Source: Clarkia xantiana subsp. parviflora (lineage: Eukaryota; Streptophyta; Magnoliopsida; Myrtales; Onagraceae). Taken from it: 64,000 nucleotides of DNA. Position numbers and translations under genes: made by a program. Position 1 is the stretch's first letter; every line of letters starts with the position of its first letter. Below, piece by piece: positions 24,583 through 37,184 of the stretch. The DNA is taken from positions 21,062,763 to 21,126,762 of the forward strand of contig JAPTYO010000007.1 of assembly GCA_036873135.1 (NCBI GenBank). Reading direction: 5' to 3'. The notes beneath the pieces are model-generated. The model made no database searches. It saw only the letters and a list, made by a program, of their open reading frames with translations, and was not told where the DNA came from.

Positions 24583-25991
24583 GATTATGTGGTTTTTTCT
24601 AATTTTTAAGGTAAAACATGAAGAGAAGTGGTGGCTTTGCAATACATTTGGGAAAGGGTTGATAATCCTGTCGCTTGTAGAGTGAGTTAATTTCTTGGCA
24701 CACAAGGCAAGACAAGAAAACCATGGTACATGTGTAGTATGTTTTCTTGGAATATTATATGACTTTATTATCTTAATTAATGAATGGTGATACTTTTTAA
24801 GTTTTTTCTGCTCCTATGTAATGATCTACCTAATAGTTTGTTCTTGGAATATTATATGACTTTATTCACTCGTGTTTTATGATTCTTGTGATCAGAATCT
24901 AGTGAAACTGGAAGCTATAGAAACAGGTAAAATTGAGACAAAAATAATGCATTAAAGAACTTCAGGTACCAATGCATATCTAAAATGGGCATCTAAGTTC
25001 AACTGAATGTATGGAAAGAAGGGGTAATCCCCCATCTAAGAGATCCATTTGAGGAACACGTAATGAGCCTCCTGACATTGTAAAATTGATATAATTAAAA
25101 TTCATTTAGTCTTCTTAGTTTAATTTTAGGTGATTTAAAAAAATGCGAAAAAATTATCCCTAAACTTTGACGTGAACATTAACACACGAAAAAAAAAACG
25201 AATTTTTTTTATCCCTAGAGTGGAGACTAAATTGAATGTATAAAGCAATGCTTCTCTGATTTCGATTGTGCTATACATAGTTGTAACTTTCGTACATATT
25301 TATCTCAATTTTGAATGTATACTCAATTTGCTGACTCGATTGTTTTTACCAGCTGAATTTATGTAAAGTTATAATTTGCTAGTGACTGACAAATGACGTG
25401 CATATCATGTGTCATTATTATTCAACTAGTAAAATTGCAAATTTCCACTATCAAATTACATTTTTCTGCAAATTTTAACTAATAGATTGTAAATCTATAA
25501 AAAAGTTCATCTAATTTTCAGAATAAACCGAGCAAAACAATTAACTAAATGCAAATTTAAGTCACTATTTATAGCATATTAGACGAGTTTAGCCTATTGT
25601 AAGTTTTGTATAAGCTATTAGCATATCTTCTTCCTGTCGTGAAGGACGTCCGTCCCTTGCCTCTTCATGAGCGGCATCCTCCTCCTAATTGGGGGAATTA
25701 TTCTCGACAATTGTGATTTGTCGTGTGTTGATCTGATTGCTGCGTATATATCTGCGGATTGGAGATTTCACACAGCCTTAGTGCCATAAGTCAAACCCTA
25801 GATCAGCTCTGAGCCTTCCCGAACTAATCATATTCACAACCCTTCCTACACTTGATTATCCATTACATTCTTAGCCACCTTAGCACTAGGCGATCCTCGT
25901 GATCTACTGTGGGTTAGGGTTTACAATCAAGTGCCTTGTGTTTTCCCCAAACCCTAATTTGTATTATTGGTTTCTTTGCAGGCCGGACTGA
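24583..25991. other. LSM8 3' flank, AT-rich spacer and possible 5' part of the LINE
   Basis: Nothing codes clearly here. A 23-base text (gttcttggaatattatatgac...) occurs near 24742 and again near 24840, a small direct repeat in the 3' flank. From about 25640 base composition rises and may belong to the 5' UTR of the LINE that begins coding at 25992. The LINE start is not fixed because no target duplication was found. Confidence 0.35.
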
Positions 25992-26464
25992 ATGGATACT
26001 CATCACAGGCAGCAGCCGTGCCATGATCATCCCCGAGCGGATGATAGAATGACCCTTGGAAAATCCATGTTGAATCTCGGAGATCATTCGAACACTAATC
26101 AGGAGCTCCGTTGTGTGGGAAGGTCTTAAGTGATAAAACTATGCACCACGGCCATCCATAGCATACTCCAACGTGTGTGGGACAATTTGAAGAAGTTAAG
26201 GTGAAGGACCTGACAAGTGATGTTGTATTGATTGAGTTTGCTAAAGAATGTGATTTGGCTGCTCTTATGGATTATAGTCCTTGGGTAATTCAGGGACATT
26301 GCTTATCTGTGAAACGGTGGAACAGTGAATCTTGTTTGGAGGATATCGATTTCAGCTCTATTCAGTTTTGAGTTCAAGTTCATGGACTTGAACTGGGTAA
26401 ACTAAGTAAAGCCAATGCCAAGATCATCAGAGGTTTTATTGGCAATTTGATTGAGGAGGATGAA

Positions 26465-26858
26465 TGTTACGGATGCATTTGTAGGTCGGGTTTACACCAG
26501 GAAGAACCGACCAGTTTAGGGATTCTAGAATCTGTTGGAGTATGAAAAATCTAGGCCTAGTTTGAATTATCAATAAAAGCTTAGATTTGATTAAGTTTAG
26601 AATAAATCTTAGGGAGTCAATCAGTTGAATTATGATTAGGTTTCCCTATTTGAGTATTTTCTATTTTGTATTATCTAGTCCTTTATAATGGCTAGAAGAT
26701 TCTAATAAAAAATAAGCTGAAATTTTACCACAATTCTTGAGAAGGGTTAGAGCTCTCCTTCACATTAGGCTCAACAATTGCGCGTGGCAAGAAGGCCATT
26801 CGGCCGGCACAGGCACAACATTCGTACTCTCTCCGATCTTGTGACCTGGGACGTAACA
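26465..26858 (+). repeat. 5' LTR of the chromovirus
   Basis: Begins TGTTACGGATGC and ends GACGTAACA. It carries CCTTTATAATGG, a TATA-like box, near 26690. The partner is at 31281-31684, with visible substitutions and small indels between the two, so the insertion is not recent. Confidence 0.92.
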
Positions 26859-27172
26859 ATTTGGTATCAGAGTCAGACAAGATGAGAGATAACTTCAGTT
26901 CAGTTGTAATGGCTAAAAGGGAGAGGAATGAGGTCAGATTCAGCATCGTGGAGGCCAAAGTAACAGCTGTGGAAGAAAGTCTCAAGAATCTCCATACGGT
27001 CGTGGAGCAGCTGACCGTGGCGTTCCACATGGACAAGGCCAACTCAGGCGCGTCCCCAGCTGAACAAACCAGCCCTCAACAACAGCCTCCGAGGGAGGAA
27101 TCTTCCCGAACTAGGGAAAAGTCCAACCAACCCCCGGCTCGGTCTCAAACAGGGACGGAATCTTCCCGTTAG

Positions 27173-30100
27173 TATGGCTGCATCGCTGTGAGCAGTTCTT
27201 CAATCACCAGGGCACCCACAAGTCAGAAAGGGTCGGATTCGCAGCCTTTCACATGTTAGGCGAAGCACAATTATGGCATTATCAAGAGGGGCTAGAGAAG
27301 CCGGAGCTTTCTTGGGACGAATTCAGGCTGGCTTGCTCATTAAGGTTCGGACCTCCGGAGGGACATAATCCGTTGGGCGAACTGGTGTGTTTAAAACAAA
27401 TAGGAACGGTCGAGCTGTATTAACTAGGCCTGTCAATTTTACCCGTGACCCGCGGGTGACCCGCTCACGGGTCGGGTACGGGTAACCCTAAGTATGCTAA
27501 CGGGTCATTTACGGGTTGACCCGTAAATGACCCGTTGAGAGCGGGCCGGGTACGGGTTTGCGAATTAGGACCCGTACCCGGCCCGTGACCCGTTTAAATC
27601 AGTTTTTTTTTTTTTTCGTTTCCCTAAATAATGGCTAAAATCTAAATGCTAAATTGCTAACCCTAGGCGCGCTAGTCCTCTCACTCTTAGTCACTCCTTC
27701 CAATCTTAGACTTCTTTCTATATACCGACAAATTAAACTACTAATTAATATTTGATCTCATAATTAATTGATATCCAATTACTTTCGTACGTCAACTCAA
27801 ATTCGGGTGCATATATTAGTAGTGTGTGTTCGAACAAGTTTGAAACATCACTTATTTAAATTTGCATTGCATGTTTGACCCGGGTCACGGGTCAACCCGT
27901 TGACCCGTGTCCCGGGTACGGGTTTATAATCCTGACCCGTGATGACCCCCGGGTCAATCACGGGTCGGGTCGTCTGTGAAAGGAATCGACCGAGGAGGAG
28001 CCTGCAATCTCGCTTCATGCCATAACAGGACGCAGAAACATGGAAACGATGCAGCTGGCAGTCCGTCTTGATGGGCATGTATTGCTGTGCTTGGTCGATT
28101 CAGGCAGCACGCACAACTTCATTAGTGCCAGGGCAGCAAAGCAAGTAAAGCTCAGTTGCAACCAAACATCGGGAGCAAGTGTGGCCATCGCCAACGGGGA
28201 CCGACTCAACAGTTTCGGAGTCTGTCGACATGTGAAATTTTATGTTGACACAATCAACTTCACAGCTGACTTCTATTTCATTCCACTGCAAGGCTTCGAT
28301 ATTGTCTTGGGAATCCAATGGCTGCGACTGTTAGGGTCGATCGTGTGGAACTTCGTTGACCGCACCATGCAGTTTGTGTGGCAAGAAAGGGCAATTTAAT
28401 TGCAGGGCAGGAGGCGAAAGCAGCCACGAAGCTTTATCAGATGAAGATCGAAAATGCAGACCACCGAATATTGGAGCAATTGTTAGGAGAGTTCAACGAT
28501 CTGTTCAGGGAGCCGACATGATTACAACCACTTCGGTGCAGATCACCGAATTTGCCGAATTTGCCTACTCCCTAACACGGTTCCGGTGGTCGTCCGACCC
28601 TACCGCTACCCTCATCGACAAAAAGATGAAATCGAGCGACAGTGCGCCCAACTGCTCCGGCAAGGTATAATTCGGACCAGCCACTCCCTGTTTTCTTCTC
28701 CGGTTGTATTAGTTCCTAAACAGGACAGGTCGTGGAGGCTCTGCGTCGATTACCGCGAACTGAATTCGCGGACTGTGAAGGATAAATTTTGATTCCTGTG
28801 GTAGACGAACTTCTCGATGAGCTCAAGGGTGCGAAGTACTTTTCGAAGTTAGGCATGCGATCAGGTTTCTTCCAGGTCCGTATGAACGAGGGCGACATCG
28901 AAAAGACGGCTTTCCGAACACACCATGGCCACTTCGAATTCCTAATTATGCCGTTTGGCCTCACGAACACACTGTCCACATTCCAGGCACTAAACGAGGT
29001 TTTTCGCCGTTATTTACGTACGTGTGTACTCGTTTTCTTTGACGATATTCTGGTTTTTAGCCCCACGTGGGAAGCACATATGGAGGACCTCCGGAGGGTA
29101 TTGGAGTTGTTGCAAACACACCACCTTTATATTAAGGTATCCAAGTGAGAATTCGGCAAGCTTGAAATCGCGTATTTGGGTCATGTCATTTCAGCCGCAT
29201 GTGTGGAGGTTGACCGCTCGAAGATTCGAGCAATCGAAGGCTGGCCGCAACCACATAACACCACTACGCTAAGGGGTTTTCTGGGGCTGGCAGGTTACTA
29301 CAGGAAGTTCATCCGGGACTTCGGCATTAAAGCAGCTCCGCTGACAAAGATGTTGAAACGCCAAGCATTCCAATGGGACGAGGAGGCACTTGTTGCTTTC
29401 CATGACTTCAAGTCAGCTCTCTCATCAGCACCGGTGTTGGCCTTGCCCAATTTCGACAAGGAATTCGTGGTGGAATGCGACGCATCAGGTTTGGGAATTG
29501 GGACCGTGTTGCAGCAGGATGGCCACCCAATTGCATTTTTCAGCCGACAACTAGCTCCGCGACACCACAAACTAGCCGCCTACGAACGAGAATTAATCGG
29601 GTGAGCCAAGGTTGTGCAGCATTGGCGACCGTACCTGTGGGGGCGGCAATTTCGAATCCAAACCGACCACTACATCTTGAAGTACCTCTTGGAGAAGAGG
29701 CTGACCACGCGTCCTCAGCAGCATTGGCTGAGCAAGCTTCTGGGCTACGACTTTACGGTGGAGTACCGTGCCAGAAGATTGAACACAATGGCCGACGCAT
29801 TGTCTCGACAATCGGCCGAACCGTCCCTATTTGCTCTAAGCCAACCGAGAGCAATTCTGCTAGATACTATTAAAGAAGAATTTCTCTGATCGCCTCAACT
29901 GCAAGAGATCAAGGAGCTGGTTCACCGAGGCGAGCTGGAGGCACCATGGTTGATCCAAGACGGGCTACTATTTTACAAGGGACGGTTGTACCTCCTATCC
30001 TCCTCTGAGTTGGTGGCTACGGTATTATCAACATACCATAACTGCACTCATGAAGGAGTATAGAAGACATTGCATCGTATTCGGGCCGACTCATATTGGA

Positions 30101-31260
30101 AGGGGATGAAATAAGATGTCGCGGAGTATCTCGCTACCTGCCCGACTTGACAAAAACACAAATCCGAGCACCTTAACCCGGCAGGTCTGCTGCAGCCTTA
30201 ACAACTGCCGACACGGGTATGGGCTGATGTATCCATGGACTTCATTGATGGTTTGCCGAAATCGTGGGGGAAAGACTGTGTTGCTCGTCGTCGTAGATCG
30301 TTTCTCGAAGTACGCCCACTTTGTTCCAATGACGCATCCGTACACAGCTGCTCGAGTAGCTAATGTGTTCTTTGAAAAAATCGTTCGCCTACATGGGATT
30401 CCGGAGACCATCACTTGTGATCGTGATGTGGTGTTCACAAGCTCGTTTTGGCATGAGTTGTTCCGTCTATGCGGCACCAAGCTGCAGTTCTCGACAGCAT
30501 ATCACCCGCAGACGGACGGACAGACAGAGGTGGTAAACCGAACCATCGAAATGTACTTGCGTTGTTTGGTTGGGGACTTTCCGAACAAATGGGTATCATG
30601 GGTTGCTTTGGCCGAATTCTGCTACAACACCTTGTTCCATACGTCCATACAAACTACTCCCTTTCAGGTGGTATATGGCCGCGATCCACCTCGCTTATTG
30701 ACATATAATGCAGGTTCTTCTAGGGTGGATGTTGTCGACTCTGCATTGCAGGAGCGAGATGAAACTCTTCGTGTAATCCATCAACGTCTGCAACTGGCGC
30801 AACAGAGTATGAAAATACGTTACGACAAAGGTCATAGGGAGGTCGAATTTGCTCCAGGCGCCATGGTGTGACTCCGTCTACACCCGCATCAGCGTGCACA
30901 CTTGGAAGCTCAGCCGCATAAACTCTCGCCACGCTACTATGGACCTTTTGAGGTGCTGCGCCGCATAGGAAAAGTAGCATATGAGATGCGTCTACCGTAA
31001 GGAAGTCGTATTCACAATGTCTTCCACGTTTCGTTACTCAAGGAGTTTAAAGGAGAACCACCAGCCACGACGTCGGTTCTGCCTTCCACCACAGAAGGAC
31101 CAGTAACTATCGAGCCATATTCGGTGATACGAGCCAGACTTAACCGAGGATCAGCCGAAATTCTGGTACAATGGAAGGGTCTGCCACAAGAGGAGCGACT
31201 TGGGAACCGGTGGAAACCTTTCGAGCTGCTTACCCGGACTTTGAGCTCGAGGACGAGCTC
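27173..31260 (+). pseudogene. Chromovirus gag-pol remnants
   Basis: Gag (27170-27420, ending near LGELVCLKQIGTVELY) is cut by an hAT-like insert, and the zinc knuckle is missing. Retropepsin follows at 28040-28399 with the active-site VDSGSTHNFI. Reverse transcriptase covers 28590-29250 (SWRLCVDYRELN, FLIMPFGLTN, catalytic FFDDILVF). RNase H is at 29290-29880 ([13 protein letters not shown]). Integrase is at about 29990-30870, with the core near WTSLMV and YHPQTDGQTE. A chromodomain (AEILVQWKGLPQE) lies near 31150. A stop after RTVKDKF (28792), one after YIKVSK (29148), and further ones at 29604, 29889 and 30871 break the frame. The chromodomain would steer integration to heterochromatin in an active relative. 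Confidence 0.9.
27425..27971. mobile_element. hAT-like insert inside the chromovirus gag
   Basis: The left end TAGGCCTGTCAATTTTACCCG resembles hAT terminal repeats. Both sides are packed with GACCCGT/ACGGGT words, and the middle (27600-27860) is AT-rich, as in the other hAT MITEs here. The matching right terminal repeat is absent: the insert stops at about 27971 and protease sequence resumes soon after. Part of gag and the right end were therefore probably lost together in one deletion. Confidence 0.65.
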
Positions 31261-31280
31261 ATTTTGCAGGCAGGGAGTAA

Positions 31281-31684
31281 TGTTACATATGCATTTGTGG
31301 GTCGGGTTTACACCAGGAAGAACCGACCGGTTTAGGGATTCTAGAATCTGTTGGAGTAGGAAAAATCTAGGCCTAGTTTGGATTATCAATAAAAGCTTAT
31401 ATTTGAATAAGTTTAGAATAAATCTTAGTTTCTTAATAAGGAGTCAATCAGTTGAATTATGATTAGGTTTTCCTATTTGAGTTTTTCTATTTTGTATGAT
31501 CTAGTCCTTTATAATATCTAGAATATTATAATAAAAAATAAGCAAAATTTTTAACTCAATTCTTGAGAAGGGTTAGAGCTCTCCTTCAAATCGAGCTCAA
31601 CAATTGCGCGTGGCAAGTAGGCCATTCGGCCGGCACAGGCACAGCATTCGTACTCTCTCTGATCCTGTGACCTGAGACGTAATA
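31281..31684 (+). repeat. 3' LTR of the chromovirus
   Basis: Begins TGTTACATATGC, ends GACGTAATA (terminal CA changed to TA), and is followed by the atgaa target duplication. Confidence 0.92.
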
Positions 31685-32944
31685 ATGAATCATGTGATGG
31701 AGATGGAAGTTGTTCCTATTTGCGTATTAAGGTAGAGGTCGATGCCAAATTACCCCTCATCGGGGGGTTTTGGTATCCGAGGAAGAACGGTACGTTGAGT
31801 TGAGCTAGAGTCTGTTATGAACGGCTCCCCGGTGTATGTTACCAATGTGGAATGTTAGGGCATATAGAGCGGGTGTGTAAATCGAATTTGGTGATGTCCG
31901 AAGTCGATCCTTCCGTTCCGAAATTCGGTTAGTGGCTCCAAGCGGAACGGACTCGAAAAAGATATCAAACATGGAGGTATATCAGGAAGACTAAGCTTGA
32001 ACATGAGACACGGCAGCCCACTAGAAAGTGGAGTGACCTCATAAAGGAGATGAAGGATTTGGAGTCGTCAAAATCCTATACTAGAGCCATCACCACCTAT
32101 GATTCGTATTCCCAAGCCACATATAGCAAAGCCAGTGTTCACTTCAACCTTGACCTTGCTCACCTTTCACCCCCTCAAACTTTACATGGCCATTCCTCAT
32201 CTACCCAATATCCACACTCCCTACATAATCCTACCCAACCTCAGCCTTCCCATGACCCCCAACACCTCTCATCGTTCATATGCCCCCAGATCAGCCCACT
32301 ATACCTCAAACCCCCTCATGCACACACTATCCAATACCTATTGAACCATCAACATTACCACACGTCTCTCCCATGCAAGCCACACCCATCCCAAATCTTA
32401 TCCCTCATGAACAACTAGTAAAGGAGTCAGAGGAGGCACCACCCAATTATAAGGGGATAACTCTTAAATACAAACCTACTATCCTACCCAAGAGAACCAA
32501 TCCATCAACCACCTTTATTCAGCCCTCTATTATCATTCGTCGAGATTTGCTCTTGAACTCGCCTCTACATGAACCATACATCGTGGAGGCGCCCGCGGAT
32601 GAAGAGTCTCCGATAAGAGGATCTGAGTCGTCTAATGTCCAAACAGGTTCGAGCCCGATAATGAGTGGTTTGTCATTTAAGAGGAAGGATCGTTGTGATG
32701 AAGGAGAGTCTGAATCTGAAACAGTTACGGGTGCCAAACAGAAAAGACTGAAGTTTGAGGATGTTAATGAGCTGGAAGGGCATACTATGCAACTTAGCCA
32801 TTCTAATTTGAGAGGAATACGTAAGTTTCAAAACAGAGCACGAGGGGGAGCATCTAAGCGTGGAGATAAGAAAGGCAGGAAAGGAGCCTCGTCTCATTTT
32901 TCAATGGGTTCTGGTGGTTGTCCCGAAACAGCCACACGGCCCCC

Positions 32945-35900
32945 ATGAGTTTAATATCATGGAACTGTCAGGGATTGAGATCGGAACTGACAATTCCAAC
33001 TCTTACCGATCTTGAAAATAAGCACCAACCGGAGATGGTGTTTCTCATGGAGACGAAGAATAAGAAGAATTTTTGTGAGAGTGCGAGAAGGGCTCTAAAA
33101 ATGGAGGAGTCGTGTTACGTTGATCCCCGAGGCTTGTCTGGGGGTTTAGCATTATGGTGGCAAAGAGATGTGAATCTTCGAGTACTTTTCAAGAGTTCCA
33201 ATGCAATCGATTCCAAAATTCAGCATGCTAACACCGGGGGGACGATATATATTACATGGATCCATGCTCATTCGAAGTGGGAGGAACGAACAAAAACTTG
33301 TGATTTTCTTCGAGATATTTCAGCTACGAGGCGGGGTCATTGGCTTTGTATAGGTGATTTCAATGACATTTGCTTCAATTTTAAGAAGGATGGAGGCAAT
33401 TTGAAGAACCCTAGATATATGGAGGCCTTCAATGCTATGTTGATGGATACCGGAGTAGTAGTTGCGGGTTTTAAAGGACAAAGATTCACATGGTGTAATA
33501 ATAACGAATTGATCGGGGGCTAGTAAATGAGGATTGGCTCGAGGCTTTCCCAAACACCACCATATATCATAAGCCGGCAACGGGTTCGGATCATTGTCCT
33601 TTGTTATTTCATCTTGACTTCCTGGATAGGAGAAGTAAAAGAACGTTCAAGTTCGAGGCTATGTGGTTGATGGAGAATAGCTGTGAGGAGACTATCAAAG
33701 AAGCATGGAGCAGGGGCGTGACGTCTCATGGGCATGATAATTTGGCCTCCTGCCTCTCAAGATGTAGAGTTGCGCTCCAAAGATGGAGTAAAGACATCTT
33801 TCACAATAACAAGAGAAGAACTACCGAGCTGCAAGAACGAATCGCCTTCATACAAGGTTTGCCTAACGAGGATTATGATAAAGAGGAGGAGACCCGAAAC
33901 AAAAAGGAACTAGCTGACTTTTGGCAAAAAGAGGAAGTTATTGGAGGCAAAGGTCGAGGGTTCAATGGTTAAAAGATGGAGCTCGCAATACGACTTTTTT
34001 TCATCAAACCACAATTTCCTGACGTCGGAGAAACAACATCTGGGTTATAGACGCGGTGTTTCAACTTGGTGAGAGATGGGAGGTTAGAGACGCGGTGTTT
34101 CAACTTGGTGGCTCGAAAGCTCCCGGTCCAGACGGCTTTCCTGGGTTATTCTATCAGAAGTTTTGGGATGTGATTGGACGTGATGTAATCCAGGAGGTTC
34201 AGTCTTTCTTTGAAAAGGGTAATATAAATTCATCCCTTTGTTTCACTGACACTGTTTTAGTTCCAAAAGTGCCGAACCCAGATAATACAACCAAGTTTTG
34301 ACCAATTAGCTTATGCAATTTCAGCTACAAAATCATTTAAAAGATTATTGTAAACCGACTGAAATCGTTACTTCCTAATGTGATATATCATTTCCAAAGT
34401 GCGTTCGTATCTGGCAGGTTAATACACGATAACATCATTACTTCTCATGAGGCGTTCCACCATTTGAGGATGAAGGATGGAAGAGTAAGGAAGGAAGGGG
34501 CGGTCAAGATTGACATGAACACGGCTTATGATCGAGTAGAATGGGAGTTCCTTTTTAAGGTACTTCAGAAGTATGGCTTTGAAAATAGATGGGTCTACTT
34601 GGTGAAACAATGCGTCACGAAGGTACAATATAGTGTGGGTGTTAACGGTAAGAAAACAAACCGTTTTCAACCAACACGAGGTATTCACCAGGGGGACCCC
34701 ATTTCCCCTTATTTATTTATATTGGTGGCCAACGTGCTATCTAGACAGATCATGGATGCGGAAGACCAACGTCTCTTAATAGGAGTGAGTATTCGTCGAG
34801 CATGCCCACAACTCCACCATTTATTCTTTGCGGACGACTCTTTATTCTTAATTAAGGTCGATGAGCGAAATGCGAGGTCTTTAAAGAGTGTTATGAATGC
34901 ATATTGTAAGGCGTCGGGGCAAAGCATCAATCTTGCTAAGTCGGAGATATTATTTGGGTCCATTGTTGATGAGGAGACAAAGGCTATTGTGGTGGATGTT
35001 TTGGGTATACGAGCGGTAGAGAGATCGGGGAAGTACTTAGGCCTTCCGACGGTATGGGGTAGATCGAAAAGGGAAGCCTTAGGGTTTCTTAAAGATCGGG
35101 TGGCTAATAAGATACATGGATGGAAGAATTTATTCCTTAACAATGCGGGGAAATAGGTGCTCCTTAAGTCGGTAATCACGGACATTCCAACATATGTGAT
35201 GTCTCTATTCTTGTTCCTGAATGCATGGTGCAATGATATTAATAGTCTTATGGCTCGATTTTGGTGGGGACAAAAAGGAGATGAAAAGAAATTACAATGG
35301 AAGAGATGGGAGCGTATGACCATCGCAAAAGATGTAGGGGGATTGGGCTTCCGGTGTATGAAAACGTTCAATCGTGCCATGCTCACAAAAACGGCTTGAC
35401 GAATTCAAAATGAGCCTGATGCACATTAAGTTAAAGTCTTGAAGGGCATATATTTTCCTCGATCCAATTTTATGGAGGCCATAAAGGGCAGACGACCGTC
35501 TTGGGCATGGTCAAGTATTCTCGTGGGTCGTGACATTCTTGCCCAAGAGGGTATTTGGAAAATCGGAAATGGTGAATCGGTCCGTGTTTTTGAAGATGCG
35601 TGGTTACCCAATCTGCTTGGGTACCGACTTGATCCTAATCGAGAGGGCATCAACCCATCTCTCCGGGTATATGATTTGATACGCCCTCCCGAGCGGTCCT
35701 GGAATTTGGAACAGCTCGGCCCAATACTTACGGAGGAGGAGGCAAACGTCATTAGGAGCATCCACATTAGGAGGGGGTTTGAAGTACATGATAAACTCGT
35801 GTGGCCAACTTCCAAGACGGGGGTGGCTACTCCGAAAATGGTCTACCATCGCTTCCGCGAAATTGTGGTCGGCTATCTCTTTGGGTCCTAGTCTTCTAGG

Positions 35901-36870
35901 AGCGTCTCAACCGAGGTATTGAAGGGCATTTGGAAAGGACGAGCTCTGCCTAAGGTCAAACATTTCCTATGGAGGACTTGTGCACGTGCCTTGCCGACTT
36001 TTGACGAACTTAACCGGAGGGGAGTCGAGGTAGAAGCTAAGTGTCCATTTTGCAATTGCACCGAAACAATTGATCAAGTCTTGTTAAATTGCATATGGAC
36101 TACTCTGGTATGGTTTGGATGTCTCGACTTGAGATGGGATTGAGGAGACGCACTAAATTGGAATGACTGGCTAGAAGATGTTATTTTAAAGGCATCTTGG
36201 GAGGGTGAGGCTGCTGCGTTCCGCCGCCTCAAAGTGGATAATGGAGCATGGGAAATCTGGAAGGAGCGTTGTCGGGCCACTTACCAGAATGATCGTCCTA
36301 ATCCGTATCGAGTTATAGAACAAATTCAGTCCTATACTGCAAAAATATGGATCGCTGAGATGAATCAATTGCCAGGTCGCTCTACAGGTGCACGGAATAA
36401 CACAGCTGCAACTGATTGGCATGCCCCATCCCAATGAGTAGTGTCTATTTGTTGCGACGGGTCGTGGGCCGAGCAAACTGAGTGGGGAGGAACTGGAGTT
36501 GTAGCACGGGATACATCTGGGAACTTGATAGCGGGAAGAGGTACTCGTGGCCGGGAACCAAATGCAGCTATGGCGGAAGCAAGAGCTATATTATAAGGAG
36601 TTGAGCTCGCAGTTAATCACCAATGGAGTGAAGTCGTTATTGAGTCGGATCTGGAATACATCGTAAACCAAATCCGACAAACAACGACAAACCCCGACTG
36701 GAGACTTGACAACATTATCAGCTCTATTCGTCATATTGCTAGTATGGTTCAAAACGTGACATGGAAGATCATCCGACGAGGCGCCCGTTGTGCGAACTGA
36801 GTTGCAATCCAATCCAGAAAGGAGATGTGCCCGGCTAATTGGGTTGTTGTACTCCATTCTCATCTTTTAT
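32945..36870 (+). pseudogene. LINE ORF2: endonuclease, reverse transcriptase, zf-RVT and RNase H, with many breaks
   Basis: It begins MSLISWNCQGLRS, the first motif of the APE-type endonuclease (about 32945-33600, with METK and GDFND). Reverse transcriptase motifs follow: SKAPGPDGFPG near 34110, FQSAFVSGR near 34390, MNTAYDRVEW near 34520, and the catalytic FADDSLF near 34830. A zf-RVT region (VKHFLWRTCARALPTF and C-x2-C) lies near 35950-36110, and an RNase H region (CCDGSWAE) near 36450-36800. The frame is broken by stops around 33522, 33972, 34300, 35156, 35398 and 36142. In a live element ORF2 nicks the target and copies the RNA. This copy cannot. Confidence 0.9.
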
Positions 36871-36946
36871 TAATTATGTTATTAGATTGTACTCCGGGTT
36901 GAACATTTGATTTCATAATAAAAACATCAATTTGGAAAAAAAAAAA

Positions 36947-37184
36947 TCTGAAAAAAACTAGACATTGTTCAAACAGTTAAATTTCAGATAATAAATTGAT
37001 AATTATAATCTTTAAAAAAAAAAAAAAAAATGCTCTTCACAAGCTGAACAAAAATTGGAGTACCAAATTAACTTGTAAAGATTGAGGACCCCAATCCGAC
37101 TATACTACTAGGCACTAGCAGCTTTCTCCAACAGGCAGATAATAAAATCTGCGACGAAGCTAGTAGGAGATAGATTAGCAGGAG
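36947..37184 (+). promoter_or_regulatory. Short intergenic region upstream of the UPF0426 gene
   Basis: Only about 240 bases separate the LINE poly(A) end from the start codon at 37185, including an A-run at about 37014-37030. The promoter of this gene is therefore either very short or overlaps the LINE 3' end. Confidence 0.4.

Larger units (their letters stand above)
26465..31684 (+). mobile_element. Ty3/gypsy chromovirus (Reina-like) inserted in the LINE, 5.2 kb
   Basis: The element has two LTRs (26465-26858 and 31281-31684), a primer-binding site TGGTATCAGAGTC at 26862 (initiator-Met type), gag, protease, reverse transcriptase, RNase H, integrase and a chromodomain. The exact 5-bp target duplication atgaa lies at 26460-26464 and 31685-31689. 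Domain order and the C-terminal chromodomain place it among plant chromoviruses. Short LTRs and small size suggest the Reina clade, which is inference. Stops, frameshifts and an hAT-like insert make it defective. Confidence 0.93.
25992..32944 (+). pseudogene. LINE ORF1 (DUF4283 and zinc knuckle), interrupted
   Basis: The frame starts MDTHHRQQPCHDHPRADD at 25992 and soon meets a stop. The DUF4283 part continues at 26177-26460 (LIEFAKECDLAALMDYSPWV and WVIQGHCLSVKRW). After the gypsy insertion, 31690 onward carries the rest (SYLRIKVEVDAKLPL, then a CYQCGMLGHIERVC knuckle near 31838-31880), and a Pro/Thr-rich then Lys/Arg-rich tail runs to about 32940. LINE ORF1 proteins bind the element RNA. 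Stops and frame changes are frequent. Confidence 0.85.
25992..36946 (+). mobile_element. Degenerate L1-type LINE, split by a gypsy element
   Basis: ORF1 (DUF4283 plus CCHC knuckle) is followed by ORF2 (endonuclease, reverse transcriptase, zf-RVT, RNase H) and ends in an A-tract at 36936-36946. The gypsy element at 26465-31684 interrupts ORF1. When one copy of the 5-bp duplication is left out, the ORF1 frame reads straight through the site, so the LINE was there first. Multiple stops and frameshifts make it inactive. Confidence 0.9.
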
